Of a stretch of DNA of 64,000 bases, positions 21,363 to 29,785 are shown piece by piece. The DNA comes from Chromobacterium paludis (lineage in GTDB: Bacteria > Pseudomonadota > Gammaproteobacteria > Burkholderiales > Chromobacteriaceae), in assembly GCF_008275125.1 (NCBI RefSeq), contig NZ_CP043473.1, positions 2,170,001-2,234,000 on the forward strand, written 5' to 3'. The first letter of the stretch is position 1. Each line of letters begins with the position of its first letter. The translations under genes were made by a program, and so were the position numbers. The notes under the pieces are model-generated. The model did no database searches and was not told the origin of the DNA. It saw nothing but the letters and a program-made list of their open reading frames with translations.

Positions 21363-22541
21363 ATGTTCAAGCGACGCGAATTCCTGAAGGCGGCCGGCGC
21401 CGGCCTGATGCTGTCGGTGCTGCCCAATCTGTCCTGGGCGCTGGCCCCGGCCGGCTACAAACGCTTGCTGGTCTTGATCGAACTGAAAGGCGGCAACGAC
21501 GGCCTCAACACCGTGGTTCCCTACGGCAGCGCCGACTACTACCGGCTGCGCCCCGGCATCGCCATCGCGCGCGAGCAGGTTTTGCAGATCAACGGCGACA
21601 TCGGCCTGCACCCTTCCCTGTCCCCGTTGATGCCGCTGTGGCAGGACAAGCAGCTGGCCTTGCTGCAAGGCGTGGGCTATCCGGAGCCCAATCTGTCCCA
21701 CTTCCGCTCAATTGAAATCTGGGACACCGCCTCGGCCAGCCAGCAGTTCCTGACCGAGGGCTGGCTGTCGCGCCTGTTCCGCGAGCAGCCGACGCCCAAG
21801 CACTTCGCCGCCGACGGCGTGGTGCTCTCCAGCCAGGTGCTGGGTCCGCTGGACGGCGGCGCGCGCGCCGTGGTACTGAGCCAGGCGCAGGACTTCTCGC
21901 GCCAGGTCAGGCTGGTGGAGGACCGGCAGCCCGGCCACGCCGGTTCGGCGCTGGAGCACATCCTGAAAGTGGAGGGCGACATCCGCCAGGCCGCTGCCAG
22001 CCTGGCGCCGCTGCCGCGCACCGCGGACAGCGAATCGCCCACCGCCGGGCCCAAGCCCAAGGGCGGCTTCGGCGTGGCGGTGCGCACCTTGACCGACACC
22101 CTGGCGCGCGGCGTGGACATCGCCGTCGCCCGCATCACGCTGACCGGCTTCGACACCCACGGCAACCAACAGCCGACGCAGGCGCGCTTGCTGGAGGAGC
22201 TGGCCGACGGGCTGGCGCAGCTGAAAACCGAGATGACGCGGCAAGGCCGCTGGGACGATACGCTGGCGCTGACATACGCCGAGTTTGGCCGCCGCCCGCG
22301 CGAAAACGGCAACCGCGGCACCGACCACGGCACCGCCAATGTCCACTTCGCGCTGGGCGGGCGCGTCAACGGCGGGCTGTACGGCCAGACGCCTCAGCTG
22401 GCAGGCGTCAACGAAGGCAATCTGCCGCACGCGATAGACTTCCGTCAGCTCTACGCCACGGCGATGGAAAACTGGTGGGGCAAGGACAGCCGCAATGTGC
22501 TGGGCGGACGCTTCGCCACGCTGCCCTTGCTGCGCGGCTGA
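21363..22541 (+). CDS. DUF1501-family protein with Tat signal
   Basis: The 392-residue product begins KRREFLKAAG, a twin-arginine export motif, followed by a hydrophobic stretch to about residue 27. The body contains LVLIELKGGNDGLN and a C-terminal segment with TEFGR-like YAEFGRRPREN and GTDHGTA, typical of DUF1501, which is related to the alkaline-phosphatase/sulfatase fold. Export in folded form suggests a cofactor or metal. The ATG at 21363 is preceded by AAGGAG. The substrate is unknown; it is partnered with the DUF1800 gene. Confidence 0.88.
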   Translation: MFKRREFLKAAGAGLMLSVLPNLSWALAPAGYKRLLVLIELKGGNDGLNTVVPYGSADYYRLRPGIAIAREQVLQINGDIGLHPSLSPLMPLWQDKQLALLQGVGYPEPNLSHFRSIEIWDTASASQQFLTEGWLSRLFREQPTPKHFAADGVVLSSQVLGPLDGGARAVVLSQAQDFSRQVRLVEDRQPGHAGSALEHILKVEGDIRQAAASLAPLPRTADSESPTAGPKPKGGFGVAVRTLTDTLARGVDIAVARITLTGFDTHGNQQPTQARLLEELADGLAQLKTEMTRQGRWDDTLALTYAEFGRRPRENGNRGTDHGTANVHFALGGRVNGGLYGQTPQLAGVNEGNLPHAIDFRQLYATAMENWWGKDSRNVLGGRFATLPLLRG

Positions 22542-22544
22542 GGC

Positions 22545-23330
22545 TCAGGGATCGGGATAGGCGATGCTGAAGCGGCTGCGGTAGAGCCGATCCACCACGC
22601 CCTCGCGCTTCAAGCCGCGTAGCGCGTCGGCAAAATCCTGGCACAGCGGCGGCGACACGCTGCGCTTGCTGAAGACGTAATAGGCCCCGCCCACGCGCCA
22701 TACCGGCGGCAACGCCACGATGGCGGGATGCTGCGGCAAACGCGCCATTTCATTCGGCACCGTATCCATGGTGGCGAGCAGCAGATCTATCCGCCCCAGC
22801 TGCAGCTTGCGCAAGCTGCTGGCCAGGTTTTCCCCGGCGTCCACCCTGACCGCGCCGGGAGGCGCTTGCAGCCAATGATCCAGCCTGTCGCCGTAGCTGT
22901 CGCCATGGGTGACGCCCAAGCGGACCAGACCCAGCCTGCCCAGGTCCTGCAACTGGGCAACCGGCCAATGCGCCGCGCGATCCTTGCGCACCCACAGCCG
23001 CACCAGGGTGGGACTGTAGCCGGGCACGAAACAGGCAAACGCTTCCCGCTCCCGCGTTTTCAGCGCCTGCATCGCGGCATCCACCTTGCCCAGGCGCAGC
23101 TCCTGCAGGGTGCGCGACCAAGGCAGCTGGCGGTACGCCAGCCGGCAGCCGATGCGCGCTGCCGCCTGGTTCAGCAACTCCACCGAGTAACCCGCGGGCC
23201 GGCCATCCCGTCCCTGATAATGAAACGGCGGCCACTCCTCCCAGCCCACGCTCAAGGGCCGGTCACACAGGCCGCCCGCCGCCGCGACTCCCGCCGCCGC
23301 GCACAGGCAGAAAAAAAGCATCCAGCGCAC
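22545..23330 (-). CDS. Periplasmic amino-acid-type substrate-binding protein (SBP_bac_3)
   Basis: The roughly 261-residue precursor has a signal peptide (hydrophobic stretch LFFCLCAAAG) and a type 2 binding-protein fold with the early motif WPPFHYQGRDGRPAGYSVEL, typical of polar amino acid receptors. There is no transporter permease or ATPase nearby, so it may act as a lone receptor, as several Chromobacterium and Pseudomonas members do. I chose the GTG at 23330 because GGAGG lies directly upstream; ATG codons at 23351 and 23321 are alternatives. Confidence 0.8.
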   Translation of the reverse strand: MRWMLFFCLCAAAGVAAAGGLCDRPLSVGWEEWPPFHYQGRDGRPAGYSVELLNQAAARIGCRLAYRQLPWSRTLQELRLGKVDAAMQALKTREREAFACFVPGYSPTLVRLWVRKDRAAHWPVAQLQDLGRLGLVRLGVTHGDSYGDRLDHWLQAPPGAVRVDAGENLASSLRKLQLGRIDLLLATMDTVPNEMARLPQHPAIVALPPVWRVGGAYYVFSKRSVSPPLCQDFADALRGLKREGVVDRLYRSRFSIAYPDP

Positions 23331-23445
23331 GCATCCTCCTCCACACCCCATCGGCAAGCGTTCTGCTACATATCTAGAATGTACGATAGAATCATACTGT
23401 CCATACCTGGCCATAACCTAGCCACTCGCACAGAACGTCCAGCCG

Positions 23446-24276
23446 ATGACCGCTAATCACAATACCAAGAACAATGGCCAAGCCCAACCCGCAGCAGAGG
23501 AGTTTCCCCTCCCCCCTCCGGAAAGCGAGGGCGCATTGGCCAACCAGGCCATTCCGCTGGGCGAATCGATATTGACCATCCAGGCCGGCGAACACCCCAT
23601 CTACGGCATCATGCAGCGCAGCCGCGCCGTCACCGCCCAGTCAGACTACTACCGGCTGCAGTTTCGCGGCTATGCCCGTTCCGATGGCACGCACTGGGTG
23701 CCGATGGAAGGCGACGACAGCCGCTTTCACGCGCAATACAACCTGGCCTGGGTCAGGGTGGACCGCCCCAGCCAGACCGTCACCTTCGGCCCCAAGAACG
23801 GCGTGCAATGCAGCCCGGGACTGGAAGGCACCGGGCTGGACACCTATTTGTTCGGCAACGCCATCGCCTGGGCCAAGAGCACCTGCCCCGATTACGCCAT
23901 CTCGCCCGGCCTGATCACCATCGGCTCGTCCTCGGACGAGGAACGCACCAAGAAGCACGCCTTCTACGCCAGCCAGGCCTTCCAGTTCGAATGGCAGGAT
24001 CCGGCCCAGCGCAACGCTCTGTTCTTCAAGGACAAGGTCAGCAAATTGCTGGGCGTGTGGAACAAGGACGCGATACGCGAGTTCGGCGGCGAAGAAATGC
24101 TGCAAATGCTGGCCGGCCAGGACGAGGCCAGGATGGCGCTGCAATATGAGCTGGATCAGGCGGAAAACGCCCAGGACACTATGAAGCGCGCGCTGCAAAA
24201 AGAGAAAAGCACGTCGCAGATCCTGACCGGCGTGCTGATCCTGATGGCCATCATCGGCGTGTGGGCCCTGCTATAG
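23446..24276 (+). CDS. Unrecognised tail-anchored protein
   Basis: I do not recognise this 276-residue protein. It lacks a signal peptide and starts with a polar, Pro/Gln-rich stretch to about residue 28. The central part is globular and includes FGNAIAWAKS and SSDEERTKKHAFYASQAFQF, which faintly recalls the last helix and strand of GNAT acetyltransferases. Residues 225-255 are highly charged and likely helical or coiled-coil, and the last 18 residues form a hydrophobic C-terminal membrane anchor. It therefore probably sits on the cytoplasmic face of the membrane. The MarR-like gene downstream is convergent, four bases away. Confidence 0.75.
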   Translation: MTANHNTKNNGQAQPAAEEFPLPPPESEGALANQAIPLGESILTIQAGEHPIYGIMQRSRAVTAQSDYYRLQFRGYARSDGTHWVPMEGDDSRFHAQYNLAWVRVDRPSQTVTFGPKNGVQCSPGLEGTGLDTYLFGNAIAWAKSTCPDYAISPGLITIGSSSDEERTKKHAFYASQAFQFEWQDPAQRNALFFKDKVSKLLGVWNKDAIREFGGEEMLQMLAGQDEARMALQYELDQAENAQDTMKRALQKEKSTSQILTGVLILMAIIGVWALL

Positions 24277-24280
24277 CCCC

Positions 24281-24793
24281 CTAGAACGAAGCCCCGGCGC
24301 GGGCGGCCTGTTCGTACACGCCGGCCAGCATGCGCATCAGCTGCGCGATCTCGCCTATTTCCTGATTGGCCACGCCGCCGTCGCTGAGCGTCGGCATCAA
24401 GCACTGCTCGCGCACCTGGCGATAGCGCTCGCACAGCTCCTTGCCCTGCGGCGTGGTGGAGAACAGCACTTCCTTGCCACTTTTCTCACTCTCCACATAA
24501 CCCATCTTCATCAGCTTCTTCAGCGCATAGGACACCACGTGCGTGTCCTCCATGTTCAGCACGAAGCAAATGTCGGCCAGCTTCTTCTGCCGCCCGCGGT
24601 GGTTGACGTGATGCACCAGCAGCACCTCGGTCGGCGTCATGTCCTTCTCTCCGGCCGCCGCCATGCAACGCACCATCCAGCGGTGAAACGCGTTGTTGAC
24701 CACGGTCAGGCTGAACTCGAACTCCGACAGCTCAGGGCTGCGTTCGGAAACCAGGTGTTGCGAAGATACGATCTTTGGCAAAGCTGCGGTCAT
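24281..24793 (-). CDS. MarR-like winged-helix transcriptional regulator
   Basis: The 170-residue protein has a winged-helix core with DMTPTEVLLVHHV, a recognition region ADICFVLNMEDTHVVSYALK and a wing ending KEVLFSTTPQG, all typical of the MarR branch found in predicted regulators of this size. The start is the ATG at 24793 with GGAGGGG upstream; ATG codons further up are less likely. It is divergent from the pyroglutamate cluster and is therefore a candidate regulator of it. Confidence 0.85.
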   Translation of the reverse strand: MTAALPKIVSSQHLVSERSPELSEFEFSLTVVNNAFHRWMVRCMAAAGEKDMTPTEVLLVHHVNHRGRQKKLADICFVLNMEDTHVVSYALKKLMKMGYVESEKSGKEVLFSTTPQGKELCERYRQVREQCLMPTLSDGGVANQEIGEIAQLMRMLAGVYEQAARAGASF

Positions 24794-24825
24794 TTCCCCT
24801 CCCTCTGTCTTGTGCATTGATGTTT

Positions 24826-24852
24826 TCGTCATTTACAACATTAAATTGACGA
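24826..24852. promoter_or_regulatory. Inverted repeat between the MarR-like gene and pxpB
   Basis: TCGTCA-N15-TGACGA is a perfect 6-bp inverted repeat in the 140-bp divergent gap. It could be an operator for the neighbouring MarR-like protein, but the long spacer makes this uncertain. Confidence 0.25.
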
Positions 24853-24875
24853 GAAATTATCAACATTGCAGCATT

Positions 24876-24904
24876 ACATTTAGGTAAGCTGGCGTCTATA
24901 TAAT
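24876..24904 (+). promoter_or_regulatory. Putative pxpB promoter
   Basis: A perfect -10 hexamer TATAAT at 24899-24904 lies about 30 bp upstream of the pxpB start. The -35 position at 24876-24881 (ACATTT) is poor, so an activator may be needed. Confidence 0.35.
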
Positions 24905-24932
24905 ATTCCTAAATCATATTCAATCCACAGCC

Positions 24933-25595
24933 ATGTCTATCGACACCTCATCATCGCCCCAGATCCAATGGCTAGGCAACCAGGCCCTGACGCTGGAGCT
25001 TCCGCCGCCGGCCACGCTGGAAGGCCAGCGCCGCATCTGGCGGCTGGCGGAATGGCTGCGCGCCCTCGACGAAGTCCGCGAAGCGGTGCCCGGCATGAAC
25101 AACCTGATGCTGGAGCTTCAACCCGGCGCCAAAACGGCGGGCTGGCCGGCCAGATTGCGCAAGCTGTGGCAGCAGGCGGAACAAGCGGCCCCGGGCGGAC
25201 GCGTGGTGGAAATCCCCGTACGCTACGGCGGCGCCGCCGGGCCGGACTTGCAGGCGGTGGCGCAACATTGCGGCCTGACGCCCAAGCAAGTCATCACCCG
25301 CCATACCGCCGCGGAATACACCGTGTTCTTCCTGGGCTTCCAGCCCGGTTTCGCCTATCTGGGCGGCCTGGACCCTATGCTCGCCACGCCGCGCCATGCC
25401 ACGCCCAGGCAACAGGTGCCGGCCGGATCGGTGGCGATAGGCGGCAGCCAGACCGGCATCTATCCGGCCGCCTCTCCCGGCGGCTGGCAGATCATCGGCC
25501 ATAGCGACCTGGTGCTGTTCGATCCGGAGCGGCAGCCGCCCAGCGCGCTGCAGCCGGGCGACACCGTGCGCTTCGTCGCGGCGGAGGCGGCATGA
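24933..25595 (+). CDS. pxpB: 5-oxoprolinase subunit PxpB
   Basis: PxpB is one of three subunits of the prokaryotic ATP-dependent 5-oxoprolinase that opens pyroglutamate to glutamate. The 220 residues carry the KipI/AHS1 domain with GFQPGFAYLGGLD, then PAGSVAIGGSQTGIYP, both conserved in the family. The gene overlaps pxpC by 4 bp and begins a six-gene operon. The older name KipI comes from the Bacillus homolog's effect on a sporulation kinase, which is not relevant here. Confidence 0.94.
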   Translation: MSIDTSSSPQIQWLGNQALTLELPPPATLEGQRRIWRLAEWLRALDEVREAVPGMNNLMLELQPGAKTAGWPARLRKLWQQAEQAAPGGRVVEIPVRYGGAAGPDLQAVAQHCGLTPKQVITRHTAAEYTVFFLGFQPGFAYLGGLDPMLATPRHATPRQQVPAGSVAIGGSQTGIYPAASPGGWQIIGHSDLVLFDPERQPPSALQPGDTVRFVAAEAA

Positions 25596-26521
25596 CGCTG
25601 GAAGCGATCAAGGCCGGCCCGCAAACCACGGTACAGGACCTGGGCCGATTCGGCGCGCGGCATCTGGGCGTCTGTCGCGCCGGCGCGATGGACACGCTGG
25701 CGCTGACCGTGGCCAACCGGCTGGTGGGCAATCCCGCCAGCGCGGCGGCGCTGGAAATCACCTTGCCGCCGGCCTGCTTCCGCCTGCTGCGCGACGGCAT
25801 GCTGGCGCTGGCCGGCGCCGACTGCTCCGCCACCCTGGACGGCGAGCCGGTATGGCCGGGCTGGCGCACGCCGTTTCGCGCCGGCCAGGTGTTGCAGCTG
25901 CAGGCGCCGCGCCTGGGCATGCGCGCCTATCTGGCCGTGGACGGCGGCATCGCGCTGCCGCAAGTCATGGCGTCGGCCAGCACGGACCTGATGGCGGGCT
26001 TCGGCGGACTGGATGGCCGCGCCCTGCGCGATGGCGACCGGCTGCCGCTGGGCGCGCCCAAGCCCCCCAAGCCGCGCCGCGGCGTATGGCTGCCGCGCCC
26101 CGGCCCGCAAATCCGCGTCCACCCCGGCCCGGAATACGCCCTGCTGTCCAAGTCCGCCCGTGAACGATTGTGGAGCGCGCCATGGCAAATCACACCCAGC
26201 AGCAACCGCATGGGCTACCGCCTGTCCGGCCCCCGGCTGCAATTGGCCGAGCCCAGGGAAATGCCGTCGCACGGCGCGCTGCCGGGCCTGATCCAGCTGC
26301 CGCCGGACGGCCAGCCCATCGTGCTGATGGCCGACGCCCAAGCCACCGGCGGCTACCCGAGGCTGGGCATGGTGGCGGCGGCGGACCTCTGGCAATTGGG
26401 CCAGGCCAGGCTGGGCAGCTCCCTGCACTTCGTCGAATCCAGCCTGGAGGACCTCCGCCAGGCCGATCAGCAATGGCAACGCTACTTGAACAGAATAGAA
26501 AGGCTGCTCGATGAGGATTGA
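25592..26521 (+). CDS. pxpC: 5-oxoprolinase subunit PxpC
   Basis: The 309-residue protein has the KipA/AHS2 domain seen in the second subunit of the PxpABC 5-oxoprolinase. It opens with [20 protein letters not shown], a strongly conserved family start, and has [19 protein letters not shown] in the C-terminal third. Related domains occur in urea carboxylase, which is why some tools label it a biotin-dependent carboxyltransferase. The start overlaps pxpB by 4 bp and the end overlaps pxpA by 11 bp. Confidence 0.94.
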   Translation: MTLEAIKAGPQTTVQDLGRFGARHLGVCRAGAMDTLALTVANRLVGNPASAAALEITLPPACFRLLRDGMLALAGADCSATLDGEPVWPGWRTPFRAGQVLQLQAPRLGMRAYLAVDGGIALPQVMASASTDLMAGFGGLDGRALRDGDRLPLGAPKPPKPRRGVWLPRPGPQIRVHPGPEYALLSKSARERLWSAPWQITPSSNRMGYRLSGPRLQLAEPREMPSHGALPGLIQLPPDGQPIVLMADAQATGGYPRLGMVAAADLWQLGQARLGSSLHFVESSLEDLRQADQQWQRYLNRIERLLDED

Positions 26522-27248
26522 TCTGAACGCCGACCTAGGCGAAGGCTGCGGCCAAGACGCCGAGCTGCTGGACTGGGTCAGCTCCGCCAACATCGCCTGC
26601 GGCTGGCATGCCGGCGACGCCGACACCATGCAAGCCGTCGTCAGGTTGGCCATCGCCAAGGGCGTGGCCATCGGCGCCCACCCCAGCTTCCCGGACCGCG
26701 AACACTTCGGCCGCCGCGAGATGAGCCTGCCCATGGAGTCCATCCGCGCGGGCCTGCTCTACCAGCTGGGCGCGCTGGACGCCATCGTCCGCGCCGAAGG
26801 CGGCGCGCTGGCCCACGTCAAACCGCACGGCGCGCTGTACAACCAAGCCGCGCGCCAGCCGGAACTGGCGCAAACCCTGGCCCGCGCCATCCGCGATTAC
26901 AACCCGCGGCTGCGCGTGATGGGCCTGGCCGGCAGCCGGTTCATCGAAGCCTGCCGCGCCGAAGGACTGGAGACGCGGCAGGAAGGCTTCGCCGACCGCG
27001 GCTACCGCGCCGACGGCAGCCTGGTGCCGCGCGGCCAGCCCGGCGACCTGCTGGACACGGACGAAGCGATGCTGGCGCAAGTGGAACAGATGGTGCGTAA
27101 GCAGAGCGTGGCCGCTGTCGACGGCGAATCCGTGCCGTTGCAGATCGACACCATCTGCCTGCATGGCGACGGCCCCCATGCAGCGGCCTTCGCCCGCAGG
27201 CTCCGCCAACATCTGGAGCAGTCCGGCGTCGCCATCCGCGCCGACTAA
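26511..27248 (+). CDS. pxpA: 5-oxoprolinase subunit PxpA
   Basis: PxpA is the LamB/YcsF-family subunit of the prokaryotic 5-oxoprolinase. The 245-residue product has the family markers [13 protein letters not shown] at residues 4-16 and [16 protein letters not shown] near residue 29, with a later [11 protein letters not shown] segment. It overlaps pxpC and is followed after 63 bp by the membrane pair DUF969/DUF979, so transport and opening of pyroglutamate appear genetically coupled. Confidence 0.95.
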   Translation: MRIDLNADLGEGCGQDAELLDWVSSANIACGWHAGDADTMQAVVRLAIAKGVAIGAHPSFPDREHFGRREMSLPMESIRAGLLYQLGALDAIVRAEGGALAHVKPHGALYNQAARQPELAQTLARAIRDYNPRLRVMGLAGSRFIEACRAEGLETRQEGFADRGYRADGSLVPRGQPGDLLDTDEAMLAQVEQMVRKQSVAAVDGESVPLQIDTICLHGDGPHAAAFARRLRQHLEQSGVAIRAD

Positions 27249-27311
27249 ACCGTTCCCGCGCCAGCGCGGCGGCTAGACCGCGCGGCGCTCCCCCAAGACA
27301 AAGGAGAAACC

Positions 27312-28028
27312 ATGGATCAAGCTCTCAATCTCTGGCCGCTGCTAGGCATCGCGGTGGTGGTGGCCGGCTTCCTGCTGCGCTTCAACCCGCTGCTGGTGGT
27401 ATGCGCCGCCGGCGTCGTCACCGGCCTGGCCGCCGGCATCCAGCCGCTGCCCTTGCTGGCCGAATTCGGCCACGGCTTCATGAAAACGCGCAATCTGAGC
27501 CTGATCGTGCTGCTGGTGCTGCCGGTGGTGGGCCTGATGGAGCGGCACGGCCTGCGCGAGCAAGCCCGCGAGCTGGTGCGCAAGATACGCAAGGCCACGG
27601 TGGGCCGCCTGCTGGTGGTCTATCTGTTTGCGCGCGAAATCTCGGCGGCGCTGGGCCTGACCGGCCTGGGCGGCCATCCGCAGATGGTGCGTCCCATCCT
27701 GGCGCCGATGAGCGAAGGCGCCTTCGAGCAGCGCCATGGCGAGCTGTCGCCGGAACAACGGCAGAAGCTGCGCGCCATGTGCGCGGCGACTGACAACGTG
27801 GGCCTGTTCTTCGGCGAGGACATCTTTGTCGCCTTCGGCGCGGTCATCCTGATGCATACCTTCCTGCAGGAAAACGGGGTGACCACCGAGCCGCTGCACA
27901 TTGCGCTATGGGGCATCCCCACCGCCCTGTTCGCCTTCCTGATCCACGGCGCGCGCCTGCTGCGGCTGGAACGCCATCTGCTGCGCCATGGCCAACCCGC
28001 CGCCCGCCTGAAGGGAGAACACGCATGA
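27312..28028 (+). CDS. DUF969-family membrane protein, putative 5-oxoproline transporter part
   Basis: The 238-residue product has about six hydrophobic segments and the DUF969 features GLTGLGGHPQMVRP and MCAATDNVGLFFGEDIF. Its biochemical role has not been settled. It overlaps the DUF979 gene by the ATGA motif and lies between pxpA and pcp; this context suggests that the two together move pyroglutamate or a pyroglutamyl peptide across the membrane. The family call is firm; the transport role is inferred from neighbours. Confidence 0.85.
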   Translation: MDQALNLWPLLGIAVVVAGFLLRFNPLLVVCAAGVVTGLAAGIQPLPLLAEFGHGFMKTRNLSLIVLLVLPVVGLMERHGLREQARELVRKIRKATVGRLLVVYLFAREISAALGLTGLGGHPQMVRPILAPMSEGAFEQRHGELSPEQRQKLRAMCAATDNVGLFFGEDIFVAFGAVILMHTFLQENGVTTEPLHIALWGIPTALFAFLIHGARLLRLERHLLRHGQPAARLKGEHA

Positions 28029-28981
28029 TTCTGCGCATCGAATATCTGTACTGGCTGGCCGGCGCGGTCTTGCTGGCGGTGGCGGCCTTCACCCTGGCCG
28101 ACCGCGACCACCCGCGCCGCTTCGGCAGCGCGGCGTTTTGGGGCCTGTTCGGCATCCTGTTCCTGGCCGGCGACTGGCTGCCGGCGGAACTGTCCGGCGC
28201 CATGGTGCTGGCCATGGTGGCCATCGCCGGCCTGGGCCGGCTGGCGGCCGGCCAACACGCGCCGATGGCCGCGGACAAGCTGCGGCAAAGCCTACAGCGG
28301 CTGGGCGGCAAGGTGTTCCTGCCCTCCTTGCTGGTGCCTGTATTGACGGTGCTGCTGAGCGTGGCGGCAAAGGAGGTGAAGATCGCCGGCACGCCGCTGT
28401 TCGACCCGAAAAACACCACCCTGCTGGCGCTGGGCCTCTCCTGCCTGGCGGCCTTGGCCGCCGCCTGCTGGCTGGCGCGCGAAACGCCGGCCCAAGGCAT
28501 GCGCGAAACGCGCCGGCTGCTGGACTGCATGGGCTGGGCGGTGCTGCTGCCGCAGATGCTGGCGCTGCTGGGCCTGCTGTTCGCCGACGCCGGCGTGGGC
28601 AAGGCGGTGTCCCACGTCGCCACCAACTACCTGCCGCTGGACGCGCGTTGGGTAGCGGTGCTGGCCTATGTGCTGGGCATGGCGCTGTTCACCATGATCA
28701 TGGGCAACGCCTTCGCCGCCTTCCCGGTGATGACCGCCGGCATCGGCATACCGTTTCTGGTGGGCATGCACCACGGCGACGCGGCGGTGATGGCGGCCAT
28801 CGGCATGTTCTCCGGCTATTGCGGCACCCTGATGACGCCGATGGCGGCCAATTTCAACATCGTGCCGGCCGCTCTGCTGGAGCTGGAAGACAAAAACGCG
28901 GTGATCAAGGCCCAGGTGCCCACCGCGCTGGCCTTGCTGGCGGTCAACGCCGTTCTGCTTAACTGGCTGATGTTCCGCTGA
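28025..28981 (+). CDS. DUF979-family membrane protein, putative 5-oxoproline transporter part
   Basis: The roughly 318-residue protein has about nine hydrophobic segments, with [20 protein letters not shown] and [19 protein letters not shown] as conserved polar-containing membrane loops of the type found in carrier proteins. The ATG at 28025 overlaps the DUF969 stop codon. DUF969 and DUF979 are found as a pair; here they sit in the pyroglutamate operon just before pcp. Function is inferred from context only. Confidence 0.85.
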   Translation: MILRIEYLYWLAGAVLLAVAAFTLADRDHPRRFGSAAFWGLFGILFLAGDWLPAELSGAMVLAMVAIAGLGRLAAGQHAPMAADKLRQSLQRLGGKVFLPSLLVPVLTVLLSVAAKEVKIAGTPLFDPKNTTLLALGLSCLAALAAACWLARETPAQGMRETRRLLDCMGWAVLLPQMLALLGLLFADAGVGKAVSHVATNYLPLDARWVAVLAYVLGMALFTMIMGNAFAAFPVMTAGIGIPFLVGMHHGDAAVMAAIGMFSGYCGTLMTPMAANFNIVPAALLELEDKNAVIKAQVPTALALLAVNAVLLNWLMFR

Positions 28982-28991
28982 GGAGAGAAAT

Positions 28992-29624
28992 ATGCGAACC
29001 GTGCTGTTGACCGGCTTCGAGCCGTTTGGAGGCGAAACCGTCAACCCGTCCTGGGAGGCGGTGAAACTGCTGGATGGGGAAACCATCGCCGGCGCCCGCG
29101 TCGTCGCGCGCCGCCTGCCCTGCGTGTTCGGCGCGGCGCTGTCCGAGCTGCGCCACCACCTGGAGGGCTTGCGTCCCGACTTGGTCATCGCCGTCGGCCA
29201 GGCCGGCGGCCGGCCCGACATCAGCGTGGAGCGGGTGGCGATCAACGTCGACGACGCGCGCATCCCCGACAACGCAGGCAAGCAGCCGATAGACCAGCCC
29301 ATCGCCGCGGATGGCCCGGCCGCCTACTTCTCCACCCTGCCGATCAAGGCCATCGTCGCCGCCCTGCGCGAATGCGATATCCCGGCCTCGGTCTCGCAAA
29401 CGGCCGGCACCTTCGTCTGCAACCACGTGATGTACGGCCTGCTGCACCACGGCGGCGCGCGCGGCGGCTTCATCCACATCCCCTATTTGCCGGAGCAGGC
29501 GGCGGCCCATCCCGGCCAGCCCAGCATGCGGCTGGAAGACTGCGCGGCGGCCTTGCGCATTGCGGTGGACATTGCGCTGACTCAGAGCGAGGACGCGAAA
29601 ATCGCCGGCGGCGCGACGCATTGA
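28992..29624 (+). CDS. pcp: Pyroglutamyl-peptidase I
   Basis: Pcp removes N-terminal pyroglutamate (5-oxoproline) from peptides. The 210-residue cysteine peptidase has the opening [17 protein letters not shown], and the catalytic Cys and His in [12 protein letters not shown] (about residue 140) and GFIHIPYLP (about residue 164). It is last in the operon, 10 bp after the DUF979 gene; its product is the substrate of PxpABC, which gives the cluster a simple logic. A strong bidirectional terminator follows about 110 bp later. Confidence 0.95.
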   Translation: MRTVLLTGFEPFGGETVNPSWEAVKLLDGETIAGARVVARRLPCVFGAALSELRHHLEGLRPDLVIAVGQAGGRPDISVERVAINVDDARIPDNAGKQPIDQPIAADGPAAYFSTLPIKAIVAALRECDIPASVSQTAGTFVCNHVMYGLLHHGGARGGFIHIPYLPEQAAAHPGQPSMRLEDCAAALRIAVDIALTQSEDAKIAGGATH

Positions 29625-29735
29625 GCGCGCGCGGCCCGCAGCGTGATGGCCTCGACCATGCTTTCCATCCTGTCCATCGCGGCGATGGTCAGCCTCCTTG
29701 GCCATTAAGACCGCATCCAGCCGGCGCGCGCCATG

Positions 29736-29767
29736 AAAAAAGCCCGTCGTAAGCCGACGGGCTTTTT
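29736..29767. terminator. Bidirectional terminator between pcp and phhA
   Basis: AGCCCGTCG and CGACGGGCT form a 9-bp stem around a 5-base loop, with A6 before and T5 after, so it can end both the pcp operon on the plus strand and phhA on the minus strand. Confidence 0.88.
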
Positions 29768-29785
29768 GCCTAATGCAGACGGCGC

